Assembly (NCBI RefSeq): GCF_004564355.1
Contig: NZ_CP038266.1
Span: 3,162,001 to 3,226,000, forward strand
Direction: 5' to 3'
Origin: Microbacterium wangchenii
Lineage (GTDB): Bacteria > Actinomycetota > Actinomycetes > Actinomycetales > Microbacteriaceae
DNA length: 64,000 nt
Each line of letters begins with the position of its first letter. Position 1 is the stretch's first letter. Made by a program: the position numbers and the translations under genes. Positions 52,616-62,125 of the stretch are shown here, piece after piece. A model generated the notes under the pieces. It was given only the letters and a program-made list of their open reading frames with translations. It was not told the DNA's origin and did not search any database.

Positions 52616-53437
52616 TCAGAGGTCGCGTCGGCGGATCGCCACGGTCGCGGCGGCGAGGATGAGGGCGACCCATCCGGCCAGCCCGGCCAGCGCGACCAGT
52701 GAGGGGATCTCCGACGGCGTGCTCCCGATGGCGGCCTGGCTGAGCGTGAGCGGCAGCGCCTGCCCCCACAGCGGCCACGCACCGGTGGCGAGCACGGCGA
52801 CGCCCTGCGTCATGAGCTCCAGCACGACGGCGCCGAGCATGATCAGCACGCCGGCGAGCTGGCTGCGCGCCAGGACGCCGATGCCGAGGCCCAGGAGCGC
52901 GAGCAGCGCCACCACACCCGTTCCGCGCGCCATCACGGCGGCGATGTCGGGGATCCCGATCTCCAGCGTCGTGCCGGTCGCGGGCAGCGACACCAGCAGT
53001 GCGACGAGGCTCACGATCGCATACGCAGCACCCAGGACGAGCCCGGTCACCGCCGTGGCGCCGACCTTCGCCGCCAGGATCCGTCCGCGCCGCGGTTCTG
53101 CCAGCGCGGTGGGCACGATGCCCCCGAACCGGTAGTCCGTGGTGCCGGCGAGCACACCGAGCACGAGGACGGCGAGCGCCGCGATGCTGAGCGATCCGCC
53201 GCCGCCACTCGCGCCGAGGGGGCTCAACGACGCCAGCTGGGCGGATGCTGTCGCCACACCGGATGCGGGCAGGTCGTCGCCGAGGGCGTCGGCGCCGGGG
53301 CCGATGGTGCCGCTGGCGAGGGCGGGCAGCAGGACGACGAGCACGAGCTGGGTGGCGACCAGGCCGAGCACGCCGACGGCGAGGGCGACCTTCGTCGCAG
53401 CCGTGGTGGTCAGCTTCAGGAGTTCTCCGCGGAACAT
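52616..53437 (-). CDS. ABC-2 type transporter permease
   Basis: 273 residues, six membrane segments (about 15-37, 80-100, 115-140, 160-185, 190-210, 240-262), all hydrophobic and Ala/Val/Leu-rich. The layout fits ABC-2 permeases. It starts one base inside the ATPase gene (TGATG), so the two form a pair. Polysaccharide, drug or peptide export are all possible. Confidence 0.88.
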   Translation of the reverse strand: MFRGELLKLTTTAATKVALAVGVLGLVATQLVLVVLLPALASGTIGPGADALGDDLPASGVATASAQLASLSPLGASGGGGSLSIAALAVLVLGVLAGTTDYRFGGIVPTALAEPRRGRILAAKVGATAVTGLVLGAAYAIVSLVALLVSLPATGTTLEIGIPDIAAVMARGTGVVALLALLGLGIGVLARSQLAGVLIMLGAVVLELMTQGVAVLATGAWPLWGQALPLTLSQAAIGSTPSEIPSLVALAGLAGWVALILAAATVAIRRRDL

Positions 53438-54174
53438 CAGCGCACCCCCGCCCGGCTCGCGGTGACGTCGAGATAGAACCGCTCCAGATCCCCGCCGTGG
53501 GCGGAGACGAGGGAGGCCATGTCACCCGCGGCGACGACGCGCCCGTGCGCGATCACCACCACATCGTCGGCGACGAGGGCCACCTCGGAGAGCACATGGG
53601 ACGAGAGCAGCACCGCGCCGCCCGCATCCGCGAAGGCCCGGATGCGCTCGCGCAGCCAGTGCATGCCCTCGGGGTCGAGGCCGTTGGCGGGTTCGTCGAG
53701 CACCAGCACCGTGGGCTCGCCCAGGAGTGCGGCGGCGATCGCGGTGCGCTGGCGCATGCCGAGGGAGTACCCCGCCACGCGACGGCGGGCGGCGGCCGTC
53801 AGCCCCACTTCCTCGAGCACGGCGTCGACCCGTTCGGATGCGGCGCCGATCTGGGCGGCGACGATGCGAAGGTGATCGCGGCCGCTCCGGCCGGGGTGCA
53901 GTCCCCCGCCGTCGAGGACGGCGCCGACGGTCCGGGCCGGATGGGGAAGCTCCGCGTACGGGCGACCGTGGATGTCGGCGACGCCGGCGTCGGGGGACGC
54001 CAGGCCCAGGAGCATGCGGATGGTGGTGGTCTTGCCGGCCCCGTTGGGTCCGAGCAGGGCCGTGACGCGCCCGCCGCGGGCGTCGAATCCGACGTCGTCC
54101 ACGGCGGTGTGCGCACCGAAGCGCTTGGTCAGCCCGCGCGCGGCGAGGGCTGGTGTGTGGTTGTTTTCTTCCAT
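53437..54174 (-). CDS. ABC transporter ATP-binding protein, DRA/CcmA type
   Basis: 245 residues. Walker A GPNGAGKTTT (about 42-51), signature YSLGMRQR, Walker B VLVLDEPANGLDP, and SSHVLSE are intact. The ARRRVAGYSLGMRQRTAIA stretch is usual for ABC-2 export ATPases. It is first in a two-gene operon; its ribosome site is weak and the ATG at 54174 was taken because the fold begins there. Confidence 0.92.
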   Translation of the reverse strand: MEENNHTPALAARGLTKRFGAHTAVDDVGFDARGGRVTALLGPNGAGKTTTIRMLLGLASPDAGVADIHGRPYAELPHPARTVGAVLDGGGLHPGRSGRDHLRIVAAQIGAASERVDAVLEEVGLTAAARRRVAGYSLGMRQRTAIAAALLGEPTVLVLDEPANGLDPEGMHWLRERIRAFADAGGAVLLSSHVLSEVALVADDVVVIAHGRVVAAGDMASLVSAHGGDLERFYLDVTASRAGVR

Positions 54175-54273
54175 ACCGCCAGCGTCGCCCTGGCGGCGGA
54201 CGAGCACCCCGTCCGCGAGGACAGTCGGCCCTGGCCGCCCGAACAGAACGCTCGGCCGGCGAGGGCTCCGCCG

Positions 54274-54786
54274 TCACGCGCCGGCGCGGACGGTCAGCCG
54301 AGTGACCGGCAGACGCGCCGCGGCATACCTCAGCACCCGCGGGGCGAAGAAGCGATGGAGATGCGAGATGACCGCCCACATGCGCCTGCCGGACGGGGTG
54401 GCCCGGTGCACCGCCGTCACCAGCGACACGGAGTCCCCCGCCACCACGACGACGACCTGATCCGCGGAGCGCGGAGACTCCACCCTGCCCCGCAGGACGC
54501 CGAGCTCCGACACGGCGATGGTGTAGTCGCCGATCCGGTCCGGCGATCCCGGCCGACTCAGCATGACGCCGAGCAGCCCGCGCGTGACCGCCCGGAGGAG
54601 CAGCGGACGGTCGTCGATGAACATGGCTCGCGCCCACTGCTCGGCCGACCAGCGGTCGGCTTCCGGGAACTCCAGCGTGAAGGCATCGAGGTAGTCGTAG
54701 CGGGGCAGGGTCACCAGCTGCGCGAAACGCGGCGGCACGCGGCCGACCCCCACCACGGACCGAACAGACCACCGCGAATGGCTCAT
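54274..54786 (-). CDS. DUF2867-like protein, function unknown
   Basis: 170 residues. The pattern of WARAMF...LLRAVTRGLLGV...VVVVVAGDSVSLVTAVHRATPSGRRMWAVISHLHR is close to DUF2867 proteins, but I am not certain. No membrane segment, signal peptide or cofactor motif is present. The ATG at 54786 follows GAGGAGGGA. It is in a same-strand gap of 99 bases from the ABC ATPase gene and is divergent from the quinone oxidoreductase gene. Confidence 0.72.
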   Translation of the reverse strand: MSHSRWSVRSVVGVGRVPPRFAQLVTLPRYDYLDAFTLEFPEADRWSAEQWARAMFIDDRPLLLRAVTRGLLGVMLSRPGSPDRIGDYTIAVSELGVLRGRVESPRSADQVVVVVAGDSVSLVTAVHRATPSGRRMWAVISHLHRFFAPRVLRYAAARLPVTRLTVRAGA

Positions 54787-54956
54787 GTGAATCCCTCCTC
54801 GTCTCCGCCAGCCTCCGCCGCGGAGCCCGCCGGCGCCCTCCCGCGACCGCCACGGTGCGTCGCGATACTGCCGTGTCACGGCGACCGCGGTCATGCGGAT
54901 ACCGGCCGCGGGTCAAGCCCACCGCGATGGGGGCGGAGTGCCGGTACCGTGCTGGC

Positions 54957-55970
54957 ATGAAGGCCATCGTGTACTCCTCCCCCGGCGACTCCTCCGTCCT
55001 CTCCCTCGTCGACCGCGATCCGGCGGAACCGGGCCAGGGCGAAGTACGCGTGCGCGTCGAGGTGTCCGGCGTGAACCCCACCGATTGGAAGGCGCGGGTG
55101 GGAACCACCCGCCGCGACGACTTCGCCGAGATCGTCCCGAATCAGGATGGCGCGGGGGTGGTGGATGCGGTCGGCGACGGTGTCACGGATCTCCGGGTCG
55201 GCGACCGGGTGTGGCTGCACCTCGCGCAGCACGGGCGCCCCACCGGCACCGCGCAGGAGCAGGTGGTGGTGCCCGCCGCGCGCGCGGTCAGGCTGCCCGA
55301 GGGCGTCGACATGGCGGTCGGGGCTTCTCTCGGCGTGCCCGCCATGACCGCGCACCGCGCGCTCACCGTGCACGAGCACGGCCCGGCACGACTGCATCCC
55401 GGCGCCCTGGAGGGTCGCACGGTCCTGGTGGCCGGCGGCGCGGGTGCGGTGGGGCACGCCGCCATCCAGCTCGCCCGATGGGCCGGGGCCACCGTGATCG
55501 CGACGATCTCGTCGCCCGCCAAGGCGACGCTGGCCCGTGCCGCCGGCGCCGACCACACGGTCGACTACACCTCCGAGGATGTCGCCGCCCGCGTGCGCGA
55601 ACTCGCGCCGGACGGCGTCGATCACATCGTGGAGGTCTCGATCGCCGCCAACGCGGAGGTGGATGCCGCCATCGCCGCCGATCACGGGTCGATCGCGTAC
55701 TACGCCGACGACGGCGGCGAGACGTTCGCGATGCCCATCCGCCCGAGCTTCGCGAAGAACCTCCGCATACAGGGGGTCCTCCTGTACACCGTGGGTGCCG
55801 AGGCGTGGGAGGCCGCGGCAGCCGACATCACGGCGGCGCTGGAGGACGGCGCGCTCCCCGTGGGAGAAGAGGCGGGTCTGCCCCTCACGTGGTTCTCGCT
55901 GGCCGAGACGGCGGCGGCGCATGACGCCGTCGAACAGGGGACGGTGGGCAAGGTCCTCATCCGGGTGTGA
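54957..55970 (+). CDS. NADPH:quinone oxidoreductase, MDR family
   Basis: 337 residues, medium-chain dehydrogenase/reductase without zinc ligands. GVNPTDWKARVG, the PNQDGAGVVDAVGDGV loop and the NADPH motif VAGGAGAVGHAAIQLARWAG (about 155-175) are typical of QOR proteins. It probably reduces quinones or other alpha,beta-unsaturated carbonyls. The ATG at 54957 has only a weak ribosome site. It converges with the pentapeptide-repeat gene. Confidence 0.9.
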   Translation: MKAIVYSSPGDSSVLSLVDRDPAEPGQGEVRVRVEVSGVNPTDWKARVGTTRRDDFAEIVPNQDGAGVVDAVGDGVTDLRVGDRVWLHLAQHGRPTGTAQEQVVVPAARAVRLPEGVDMAVGASLGVPAMTAHRALTVHEHGPARLHPGALEGRTVLVAGGAGAVGHAAIQLARWAGATVIATISSPAKATLARAAGADHTVDYTSEDVAARVRELAPDGVDHIVEVSIAANAEVDAAIAADHGSIAYYADDGGETFAMPIRPSFAKNLRIQGVLLYTVGAEAWEAAAADITAALEDGALPVGEEAGLPLTWFSLAETAAAHDAVEQGTVGKVLIRV

Positions 55971-55982
55971 GCCCCGCAGCGC

Positions 55983-56645
55983 TCAGCCGCGCACGTGGAC
56001 GCCCAGGTGCGCGGCGAACATCTCCGCCATCATGGCGAGCTGGTCGTGGTCGATCGTGGCTCCGGCCAGGCCCGCCGGCCCGTCCACGGCGTCGAACCGC
56101 AGCCCCCGCAGGTCCACGTGTTGGAGCCGGCTGGCCGCCAGGTCGAGACGGCCCGCCGTGCAGCCCTCGAACGCCACGCGGTTCAGCCGCGCACCGCTCA
56201 GGTCGATCTCGTCGAACCGGCAGTTGCGGAAGACCACGTCGCGAAGCTCGCCGGCGCGCAGGTTGATCCAGCCGATCTTCGAATCGGCGACGACGACGTC
56301 CGAGAGCGCTGCGTCGTACAGCTCGACGGAGCCCAATCGCGACGCGAGGATCTCGACCTCGCGCAGGCGCGTCCGCCCGGCGCGCAGGGTGGGCGCGTTG
56401 AGGCGGTCGATGCGCACCTGCGAGAACTCCGCGGCCTGCAGCACCGCGTCGTGAGCCGACCACTCGGAGAGCTCGCATTCCAGGAACCGCGCGCCGGAGA
56501 GGTCCCTTCCGGCCACATCCGCGCCGGTGAACCGGGATGCCTCGTAGGAGCCGCCCGCGCGCAGATCGCGTGCGTCGGCATCGGCCAGAGCCGGAAGGTT
56601 CGGGGATTGGATGCGGGGCTGCTGCAGCGGGGTGGGTCGGGTCAC
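55983..56645 (-). CDS. Pentapeptide-repeat protein
   Basis: 220 residues from the GTG at 56645. Residues about 30-200 have repeated A/S-D/R-L-x-x units (DVAGRDLSGARFLECELSEW and further), which fold into a right-handed quadrilateral beta helix. Some pentapeptide proteins mimic DNA and protect gyrase (Qnr, MfpA), but this is shorter in perfect repeats and a role cannot be assigned. The start is not certain: a GTG at 56696 would add 17 residues. It lies just below the DeoD-type gene. Confidence 0.8.
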   Translation of the reverse strand: MTRPTPLQQPRIQSPNLPALADADARDLRAGGSYEASRFTGADVAGRDLSGARFLECELSEWSAHDAVLQAAEFSQVRIDRLNAPTLRAGRTRLREVEILASRLGSVELYDAALSDVVVADSKIGWINLRAGELRDVVFRNCRFDEIDLSGARLNRVAFEGCTAGRLDLAASRLQHVDLRGLRFDAVDGPAGLAGATIDHDQLAMMAEMFAAHLGVHVRG

Positions 56646-56707
56646 ATCATCCAGTCTGCGCCCCGCCACCACGCCGCTCGTCCCTCCCCGGCACACACCG
56701 CCGACGA

Positions 56708-57421
56708 TCAGACGGCGAAGCCCAAGGAGCCGAGGGCCACCGTGACCATGTCGACGAAGGTCGTCTCGCGCTGCTGCGCGGTCATCTCCTCCTCGCGCAG
56801 CAGATGGTCGCTGATGGTGCCGACCATGAGCGTCTCGATGCCCTCCGCCGCACCGACGGCGTAGAGGCCGGCGGCCTCCATCTCCACGGCCAGGACGCCG
56901 TGCGCGGTGAGGCCGGCCGTGGTCTCCGGGCGGACGCCGTAGAAGCTGTCGCTCGTGAACACGGCGCCCACGTGAGTGCGCAGGCCCCTGTCCGTGGCGA
57001 CGGCGACGGCGTCGCGCAACAGCGCGAACGAGGGGGCATGACTGAAGTGCACACCGGGGATGCGCAGCTCACTCATGGCCGAATCCGTGTGCGCCGCGGA
57101 GGCGATGACGACATCGCCGATCGCGACGTCCTCCTGCATGGCACCGAGCGTCCCGGTGCGCACGATGCGGGTGACGCCGAAGGCCCGCGCGAGCTCGGTG
57201 GCGTAGATCGACACCGACGGCATACCCATCCCCGATGCCAGTACCGAGATCGGGCGGCCGCCGATGGATCCGGTGAACCCCAGGATGCCGCGCACGTCGG
57301 TGACCAGCCGCGGCTCGTCGAAGAACGTCTCCGCGATGCGGCGCGCGCGGCGGGGGTCGCCGGGCAGGAGGACGTCGGAAGCGAAGTCGCCGGGGGCGGC
57401 GGCGATGTGAGCAGTGGTCAT
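56708..57421 (-). CDS. deoD: Purine-nucleoside phosphorylase, DeoD type
   Basis: 237 residues, hexameric PNP family. The phosphate-binding GDPRRA is near residue 21, TGTLGAMQ and the nucleoside-binding VEMEAAGLYAVG (about 177-188) and GTISDHLL with the catalytic Asp are present. It splits purine nucleosides with phosphate to base and ribose 1-phosphate. The start at 57421 follows GAAAGGTCG. An inverted repeat lies upstream. No salvage gene is adjacent. Confidence 0.9.
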   Translation of the reverse strand: MTTAHIAAAPGDFASDVLLPGDPRRARRIAETFFDEPRLVTDVRGILGFTGSIGGRPISVLASGMGMPSVSIYATELARAFGVTRIVRTGTLGAMQEDVAIGDVVIASAAHTDSAMSELRIPGVHFSHAPSFALLRDAVAVATDRGLRTHVGAVFTSDSFYGVRPETTAGLTAHGVLAVEMEAAGLYAVGAAEGIETLMVGTISDHLLREEEMTAQQRETTFVDMVTVALGSLGFAV

Positions 57422-57537
57422 GGCGACCTTTCGGGTGGGGACGGGGCTCGTCAAGGCGACGGCTCGAAGACCAGGGTGACAGCAATGGCACCCATCGGCT
57501 CGCCCGCGGGCGCTCTCTGTGCAGCCTCCGCGCTGCT

Positions 57538-57615
57538 CGAACTCCTCAATTCCGCCGCCGTAGGCGCTGGTTGGGACGGTTTCGACCGCACTCACTCACG
57601 GTTTTGAGGAGTTCG
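57538..57615. repeat. Long-loop inverted repeat
   Basis: CGAACTCCTCAA (57538-57549) and TTGAGGAGTTCG (57604-57615) are perfect 12-base arms separated by 54 bases. Between them, GGTTTCGACC forms a smaller hairpin. It starts 14 bases after the stop of the large oxidoreductase and ends before the DeoD-type gene. It may be a terminator or an interspersed repeat unlike the GAGAC family. Confidence 0.6.
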
Positions 57616-57628
57616 GAACTGCGCGGGC

Positions 57629-60466
57629 TCAGGGCAGGCCGGGGAGGGTGTCGGCGAGGACCTCGAGCACGTGCCGGTAGGCGTGCCCGGTCGCCCGCGT
57701 CATGCCGAGCTCGCACGTGCGGTTGAGCGAGGCGTGCGCCACCGACCCGCCGGCTGCGACCTCGGCGGCCTCCGGCGCGGTGGCCGAAGCGGTGAGTTCG
57801 GGATGCAGCATCCCGCGATCTCCGGCGAAGGCGCAGCATCCCCAGTCGTCGGGGACGTGCACCTCGTCCGCGGCGGCGGCAGCCACTCGGGCGAGGGCGG
57901 GGTTGATGCCCATGCGGGTCGACGAGCACGTCGGGTGGATCGTGAGCGAGGCGACGCGATCCCCGGCCGGAAGACGCTCGAGCACCACCTCGTCGACGAA
58001 CTGGACGGCGTCGAGAACGCGGATGCCCGCGTCGCCCGCCGCCTCCAGCAGCACTTCCAGGCCCTCCGTGCAGGACGAGGCGTCGCACACGACGGGCAGC
58101 CGGCCTTCGCGCGTGGCCGCCCGCAGGGATGCGGCGACACGGTCCTTCATCGCCGCGTACCCGTCGGTCAGTCCCTTCGACTTCCACGGCGTCCCGCAGC
58201 ACAGCGACGGGATGTCGGCCGGCGTCGCCAGCGGCACGTCCGCTCGCGCGCACAGCTCGCGGAACGATTCGGATGCGCCGCGCGCACCGGGTTCGGCGGG
58301 GCCGAACATCGTCGTGGTGCAGCTGGGGAAGTACACCGCGACGGCGCCCGGTTCGGTGAACGGCCGGCGCTTCGCACCCCCCGCGGGCAGGTCTCCGCTG
58401 TACTTCGGAACCACGTCATCCCCGAGCACGGCCCGCGCGACCGTCGTGGCCGCCGCCGGCAGTGCCCCCGGAACGGCATCCGCCACCGACAGCGCCATCC
58501 CGCCGACGCGACTGACCGTGCCCCACTGCTTCGCTGCGAGCGTCCACCCGGCCTGTGCGAGCGCGTTCTGGTTCTCCGCGCGCAGACGCCGCACGAGGTC
58601 ACCGGTGTTGATGAGCACGGGGCACGCGGTCTGGCACATGCCGTCCACGGCGCACGTCTGCACGCCGTCGTAGTCGTACTCCGACCGCAGCTGCTCGGCG
58701 AGCGCGGTGTCGCCGGCAGCTTCGGCCCGCGCCATCTCCCGCCGCAGGACGATGCGCTCACGGGGCGTGAGGGTCAGGTCCTTGCTGGGGCACACCGGCT
58801 CGCAGTAACCGCACTCCACGCACCGGTCGACCTCCTCCTCCACGGTGTGGACGATCTTCAGGTCGCGCACGTGGGCGCTCGGGTCCTCGGCGAGGAGCAC
58901 CCCCGGGTTCAGGAGCCCCTCCGGGTCGACGAGCGCCTTCAGCTCGCGCATCACGTCGTACAGCTCGTCGCCATACTGGCGGCGCACGAACGGCGCCATG
59001 ATGCGGCCGGTGCCGTGCTCGGCCTTGAGCGTGCCGCCCTGGGAGAGGACGAGTTCGACCATCTCCTCCGTGAAGGCCTCGTAGCGCAGCAGCGACCGGG
59101 GGTCGTCGAAGCGTTCGTTGAGAAGGAAGTGGATGTTGCCGTCCTTGGCGTGCCCGAAGATCACGCTGTCCTCGTAGCCGTGCCGGTCGAACAGCTCGAT
59201 GAGGCTCGTGCACGTGTCGAGCAGTCGCTCCACGGGGACCGCGATGTCTTCCAGGAGCGCGGTCGTCCCGGAGGGACGTGCCCCCGCCACCGCGGTGAAC
59301 AGTCCCTTGCGGATATGCCACAGCTGCGCGCGGATCGCCGGGTCGGTCGTGAGCACGGCCGGCACGGCCAGCTCCAGCGCCGACAGCAGCGGACCAGACG
59401 CCGACACGAGCTCGTCCAGCCCGCCGGCCGTCTCGGCCTGGTGCTCGACGAGCAGCGCCGCGTGTCCGGCGACCTCGAGCCCCCGCAGCTCGGCCGTGGC
59501 GTCGGGGTCGCGTTGCGCGACGCGCAGGCTCGTGGCATCCATCAGCTCGATCGCGGCGAATCCCGCTGCCACGAGGGCCGGAAGGGCCGCGGTGGCCGCA
59601 TCCAGCGTCGGGAACACCAGGAGCCCCGTCGCGACGTGGGTGGGCATCGGCACGGTGCGGAAGGTGGCCTCGGCCACGAACGCCAAGGTGCCCTCGCTGC
59701 CGATGACCAGGTGCTCGAGGATGTCGATCGCGCGATCGTGGTCGACGAACGAGTTGAGGCCGTAGCCCATCGTGTTCTTGATGGCGTAGAGCTTCTCGAT
59801 CGTGCGCAGCGAGGCGGGGTCGGCCCGAACGCGGTCGCGCAGGGCGAGGAGTCCCGTGTGGATGCGCGGCTCCCGGGCCCGGAGGATCTCGTCCGCATCC
59901 GGCGACGACGTATCGATGACGGTGCCGGAGGGCAGGACGAGGACCGCGGAGTCCAGCGTGCGGTACGTGTTGGCGTGGGTGCCGCAGCACATGCCGCTGG
60001 AGTTGTTGGCGACCACGCCCCCGATCGTGCAGGCGATCTCGCTCGCCGGGTCGGGCCCGATCTTGCGCCCGTGCCGCGCGAGGCGGAGGTTGACCGCCCG
60101 CACCGTGGCGCCCGGGCCGGTCTGCACGCGGGCGCCGTCGTCGAGCACCGTGATGCCGCGGAAGTGCGTGCGCGTGTCGATGAGCACACCGCCGGTTCCG
60201 GCCTGACCGGACAGGCTCGTCCCGCCCGAGCGGAAGGTGACGGGGACGCCGGACTCGTGCGCGGCGCGCATGGTCGCCGCCACGTCGGAGGCGTCCTTCG
60301 CCTTCACGACGGCCTGGGGGGTCAGGAGGTAATGGGATCCGTCATGGGCGGCCGCGAGCCGGTCGGTCGCGCGGGTGCGCACGTCGACACCGGCCGTGCC
60401 GAGGTTGCGCAGCAGCTCTGCGGCGGGCGCGGGCAGCGTCGCCGTACCCGTGGGGTCCATTGCCAT
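57629..60466 (-). CDS. FAD-linked oxidase / Fe-S fusion (lactate or 2-hydroxyacid dehydrogenase, Dld/GlcD-GlcF type)
   Basis: 945 residues: N-terminal PCMH FAD domain (RSGGTSLSGQAG, about 79-90), FAD-oxidase C-terminal domain (about 270-530), two 4Fe-4S motifs (CVECGYCEPVCPS near 549, CAVDGMCQTACPV near 614) and CCG domains (LCCGTPWKS, GCCAFAGD) at the end. It combines GlcD and GlcF in one chain, as in actinobacterial D-lactate or 2-hydroxyglutarate dehydrogenases, and passes electrons to the quinone pool. It lies 47 bases after a possible sugar-acid operon that yields lactate. The start is ATG at 60466; a second ATG lies 6 bases inside. Confidence 0.92.
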   Translation of the reverse strand: MAMDPTGTATLPAPAAELLRNLGTAGVDVRTRATDRLAAAHDGSHYLLTPQAVVKAKDASDVAATMRAAHESGVPVTFRSGGTSLSGQAGTGGVLIDTRTHFRGITVLDDGARVQTGPGATVRAVNLRLARHGRKIGPDPASEIACTIGGVVANNSSGMCCGTHANTYRTLDSAVLVLPSGTVIDTSSPDADEILRAREPRIHTGLLALRDRVRADPASLRTIEKLYAIKNTMGYGLNSFVDHDRAIDILEHLVIGSEGTLAFVAEATFRTVPMPTHVATGLLVFPTLDAATAALPALVAAGFAAIELMDATSLRVAQRDPDATAELRGLEVAGHAALLVEHQAETAGGLDELVSASGPLLSALELAVPAVLTTDPAIRAQLWHIRKGLFTAVAGARPSGTTALLEDIAVPVERLLDTCTSLIELFDRHGYEDSVIFGHAKDGNIHFLLNERFDDPRSLLRYEAFTEEMVELVLSQGGTLKAEHGTGRIMAPFVRRQYGDELYDVMRELKALVDPEGLLNPGVLLAEDPSAHVRDLKIVHTVEEEVDRCVECGYCEPVCPSKDLTLTPRERIVLRREMARAEAAGDTALAEQLRSEYDYDGVQTCAVDGMCQTACPVLINTGDLVRRLRAENQNALAQAGWTLAAKQWGTVSRVGGMALSVADAVPGALPAAATTVARAVLGDDVVPKYSGDLPAGGAKRRPFTEPGAVAVYFPSCTTTMFGPAEPGARGASESFRELCARADVPLATPADIPSLCCGTPWKSKGLTDGYAAMKDRVAASLRAATREGRLPVVCDASSCTEGLEVLLEAAGDAGIRVLDAVQFVDEVVLERLPAGDRVASLTIHPTCSSTRMGINPALARVAAAAADEVHVPDDWGCCAFAGDRGMLHPELTASATAPEAAEVAAGGSVAHASLNRTCELGMTRATGHAYRHVLEVLADTLPGLP

Positions 60467-60513
60467 CGTGCATCACCCTTCGCAGTGATCGACCGGGGAA
60501 CGTCGGGAACGCG

Positions 60514-61257
60514 TCAGGCCATGATCCATCCGCCGTCGACGCCGAGGGTCTGTCCGGTGATGAATGACGCGTCGTCTCCCGCCAGGAACGATACCGCCGC
60601 AGCGATGTCGGCCGGCATGCCGCGGCGCGGGAGAGCCTGAACCTCCGCCTGCGCGGCGGCGATGGCGTCCTGATCGGGGAAGTTGGCGATGTCGGCCTCG
60701 GTCTGGATGGATCCCGGCGAGACGGCGTTGACGGTGATGAAGTCCTGCCCCACCTCCCGCGCGAAGGCGCGCGTGAAACCGACGACGCCTCCCTTCGAGG
60801 CGACGTAGTCGACGAGGTTCCGCATCCCGAGCGCGAACGTCACCGACGAGATGTTCACGATCCGCCCCCATCGGCGTTCGCGCATGTCGCGCGCAGCGGC
60901 CCGCGAGCACAGGAACACCGAGCGGAGGTTCACGGCCATGAGCTCGTCCCAGTCGGCGACCGAGACGCTCTCCCACGGCCGGTGCACGCCGGTGAGCGCG
61001 GCGTTGTTCACGAGCACGTCCACCCGCCCCTCCTGCTCGAGGATCGACGCGAAGGCCCCGTCGACGGCGGCCTCATCGGAGACGTCGGCCACGATGCCGC
61101 GCCACCCGGCCGACCGGGCGACCTCCTCGACGGCGGCATCGACGTCGATCACGACCACGCGATGCCCGTCCGCGGCCAAGCGCTCGGCGATCGCACGGCC
61201 GATGCCGCGGCTTCCTCCGGTGACGACGGCCACCCGTCCTGTTGCGCCCTCAGTCAT
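60514..61257 (-). CDS. SDR dehydrogenase
   Basis: 247 residues, classical SDR: TGGSRGIG, NNAAL, the Ser in NISSV and the active-site YVASK are all present. The VVIDVDA end of strand 2 carries an Asp, favouring NAD over NADP. It overlaps the SMP-30 gene by 8 bases and follows it in an operon with a FAH-family hydrolase. In the non-phosphorylative L-fucose/L-rhamnose pathways an SDR oxidises the 2-keto-3-deoxy acid. Alternatives are simple sugar or alcohol dehydrogenases. Confidence 0.9.
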   Translation of the reverse strand: MTEGATGRVAVVTGGSRGIGRAIAERLAADGHRVVVIDVDAAVEEVARSAGWRGIVADVSDEAAVDGAFASILEQEGRVDVLVNNAALTGVHRPWESVSVADWDELMAVNLRSVFLCSRAAARDMRERRWGRIVNISSVTFALGMRNLVDYVASKGGVVGFTRAFAREVGQDFITVNAVSPGSIQTEADIANFPDQDAIAAAQAEVQALPRRGMPADIAAAVSFLAGDDASFITGQTLGVDGGWIMA

Positions 61258-62107
61258 GGCTCGCACCCGCCTCCTGTTCCGGTGTCCATCTGGATTCGGC
61301 TTTTCCCGCGACATCGACACGCGCACGGAACACCGCACCGGCGTGCGGCTCGTCGACATCCTCGGCGGCCGTGGTGAGGAGCACTTCGTCCAGCTGCGGG
61401 CCGCCGAAGCACAGCGACGTCACCTGCGACGCGCCGGGGGTGCGGATGACGTGCGTGCGCCGGCCGTCACTGTCATACCTCTCCGCGCGGCCCCCGCCCC
61501 ACAGGGCGATCCACAACCCGCCGCCGGCGTCGAGGCACAGCCCGTCGGGGAGCCCGTCGACGCGCACGGCCTCCTCGACCTGCGCGATACCGCCGTCCGG
61601 ATCGAGGCGGTAGCGGTACACCACGCGATCGAACGTGTCGGCGTGGTATGCGGTGCCGTCGGCGTCGAAGTCCAGCCCGTTCGACAGCGTGAGTCCGGAG
61701 CGCACGACGGTGGGCGCGGCCGCGTCGAGGCGCCACAGCACCGCGGCGCGGGCGTCTGCTCCTCGTCCCACCGTGCCGACCCACAGCCGCCCCCGCGGAT
61801 CGACCCGCGCGTCGTTGGTGCGCCCGTGCCGGTCGGCGAGGTCGGGGAGAGGGTGCTCCCGCTCGATCCGCCCTTCCCGCAGCACGAGGATGCGGTCGCC
61901 GGCGACGACGCCCTCACATCCGTCGCCCGCGTCGAAAACGGCCGAGACCGTTCCCCCGAGTTCGGTGCGCTCGAGAGGTCCGTCGGATCGGGCGCGCAGC
62001 ACCGATCCGGTCTCGATGTCCACCCAGTGGTAGGCACCGCCGAACCAGCGCGCGGACTCCCCGAGTCCGTGCCCCGTGGCCCACCAGAGTTCTGCGTCTA
62101 CGTCCAT
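61250..62107 (-). CDS. SMP-30/gluconolactonase family lactonase
   Basis: 285 residues, six-bladed propeller. The metal ligands are in GLGESARW (Glu), GRTNDARVDPRGRLWVGT (Asn, Asp) and YHADTFDRV (Asp), and match the regucalcin layout. It would hydrolyse an aldono-lactone. The ATG at 62107 has an AAGGAC site. Its SDR and FAH-family neighbours suggest the lactone of a deoxy-sugar. A GDPD gene lies immediately upstream, with an 18-base gap. Confidence 0.9.
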   Translation of the reverse strand: MDVDAELWWATGHGLGESARWFGGAYHWVDIETGSVLRARSDGPLERTELGGTVSAVFDAGDGCEGVVAGDRILVLREGRIEREHPLPDLADRHGRTNDARVDPRGRLWVGTVGRGADARAAVLWRLDAAAPTVVRSGLTLSNGLDFDADGTAYHADTFDRVVYRYRLDPDGGIAQVEEAVRVDGLPDGLCLDAGGGLWIALWGGGRAERYDSDGRRTHVIRTPGASQVTSLCFGGPQLDEVLLTTAAEDVDEPHAGAVFRARVDVAGKAESRWTPEQEAGASHD

Positions 62108-62125
62108 GTCCTTGCGCCTTCCGGT

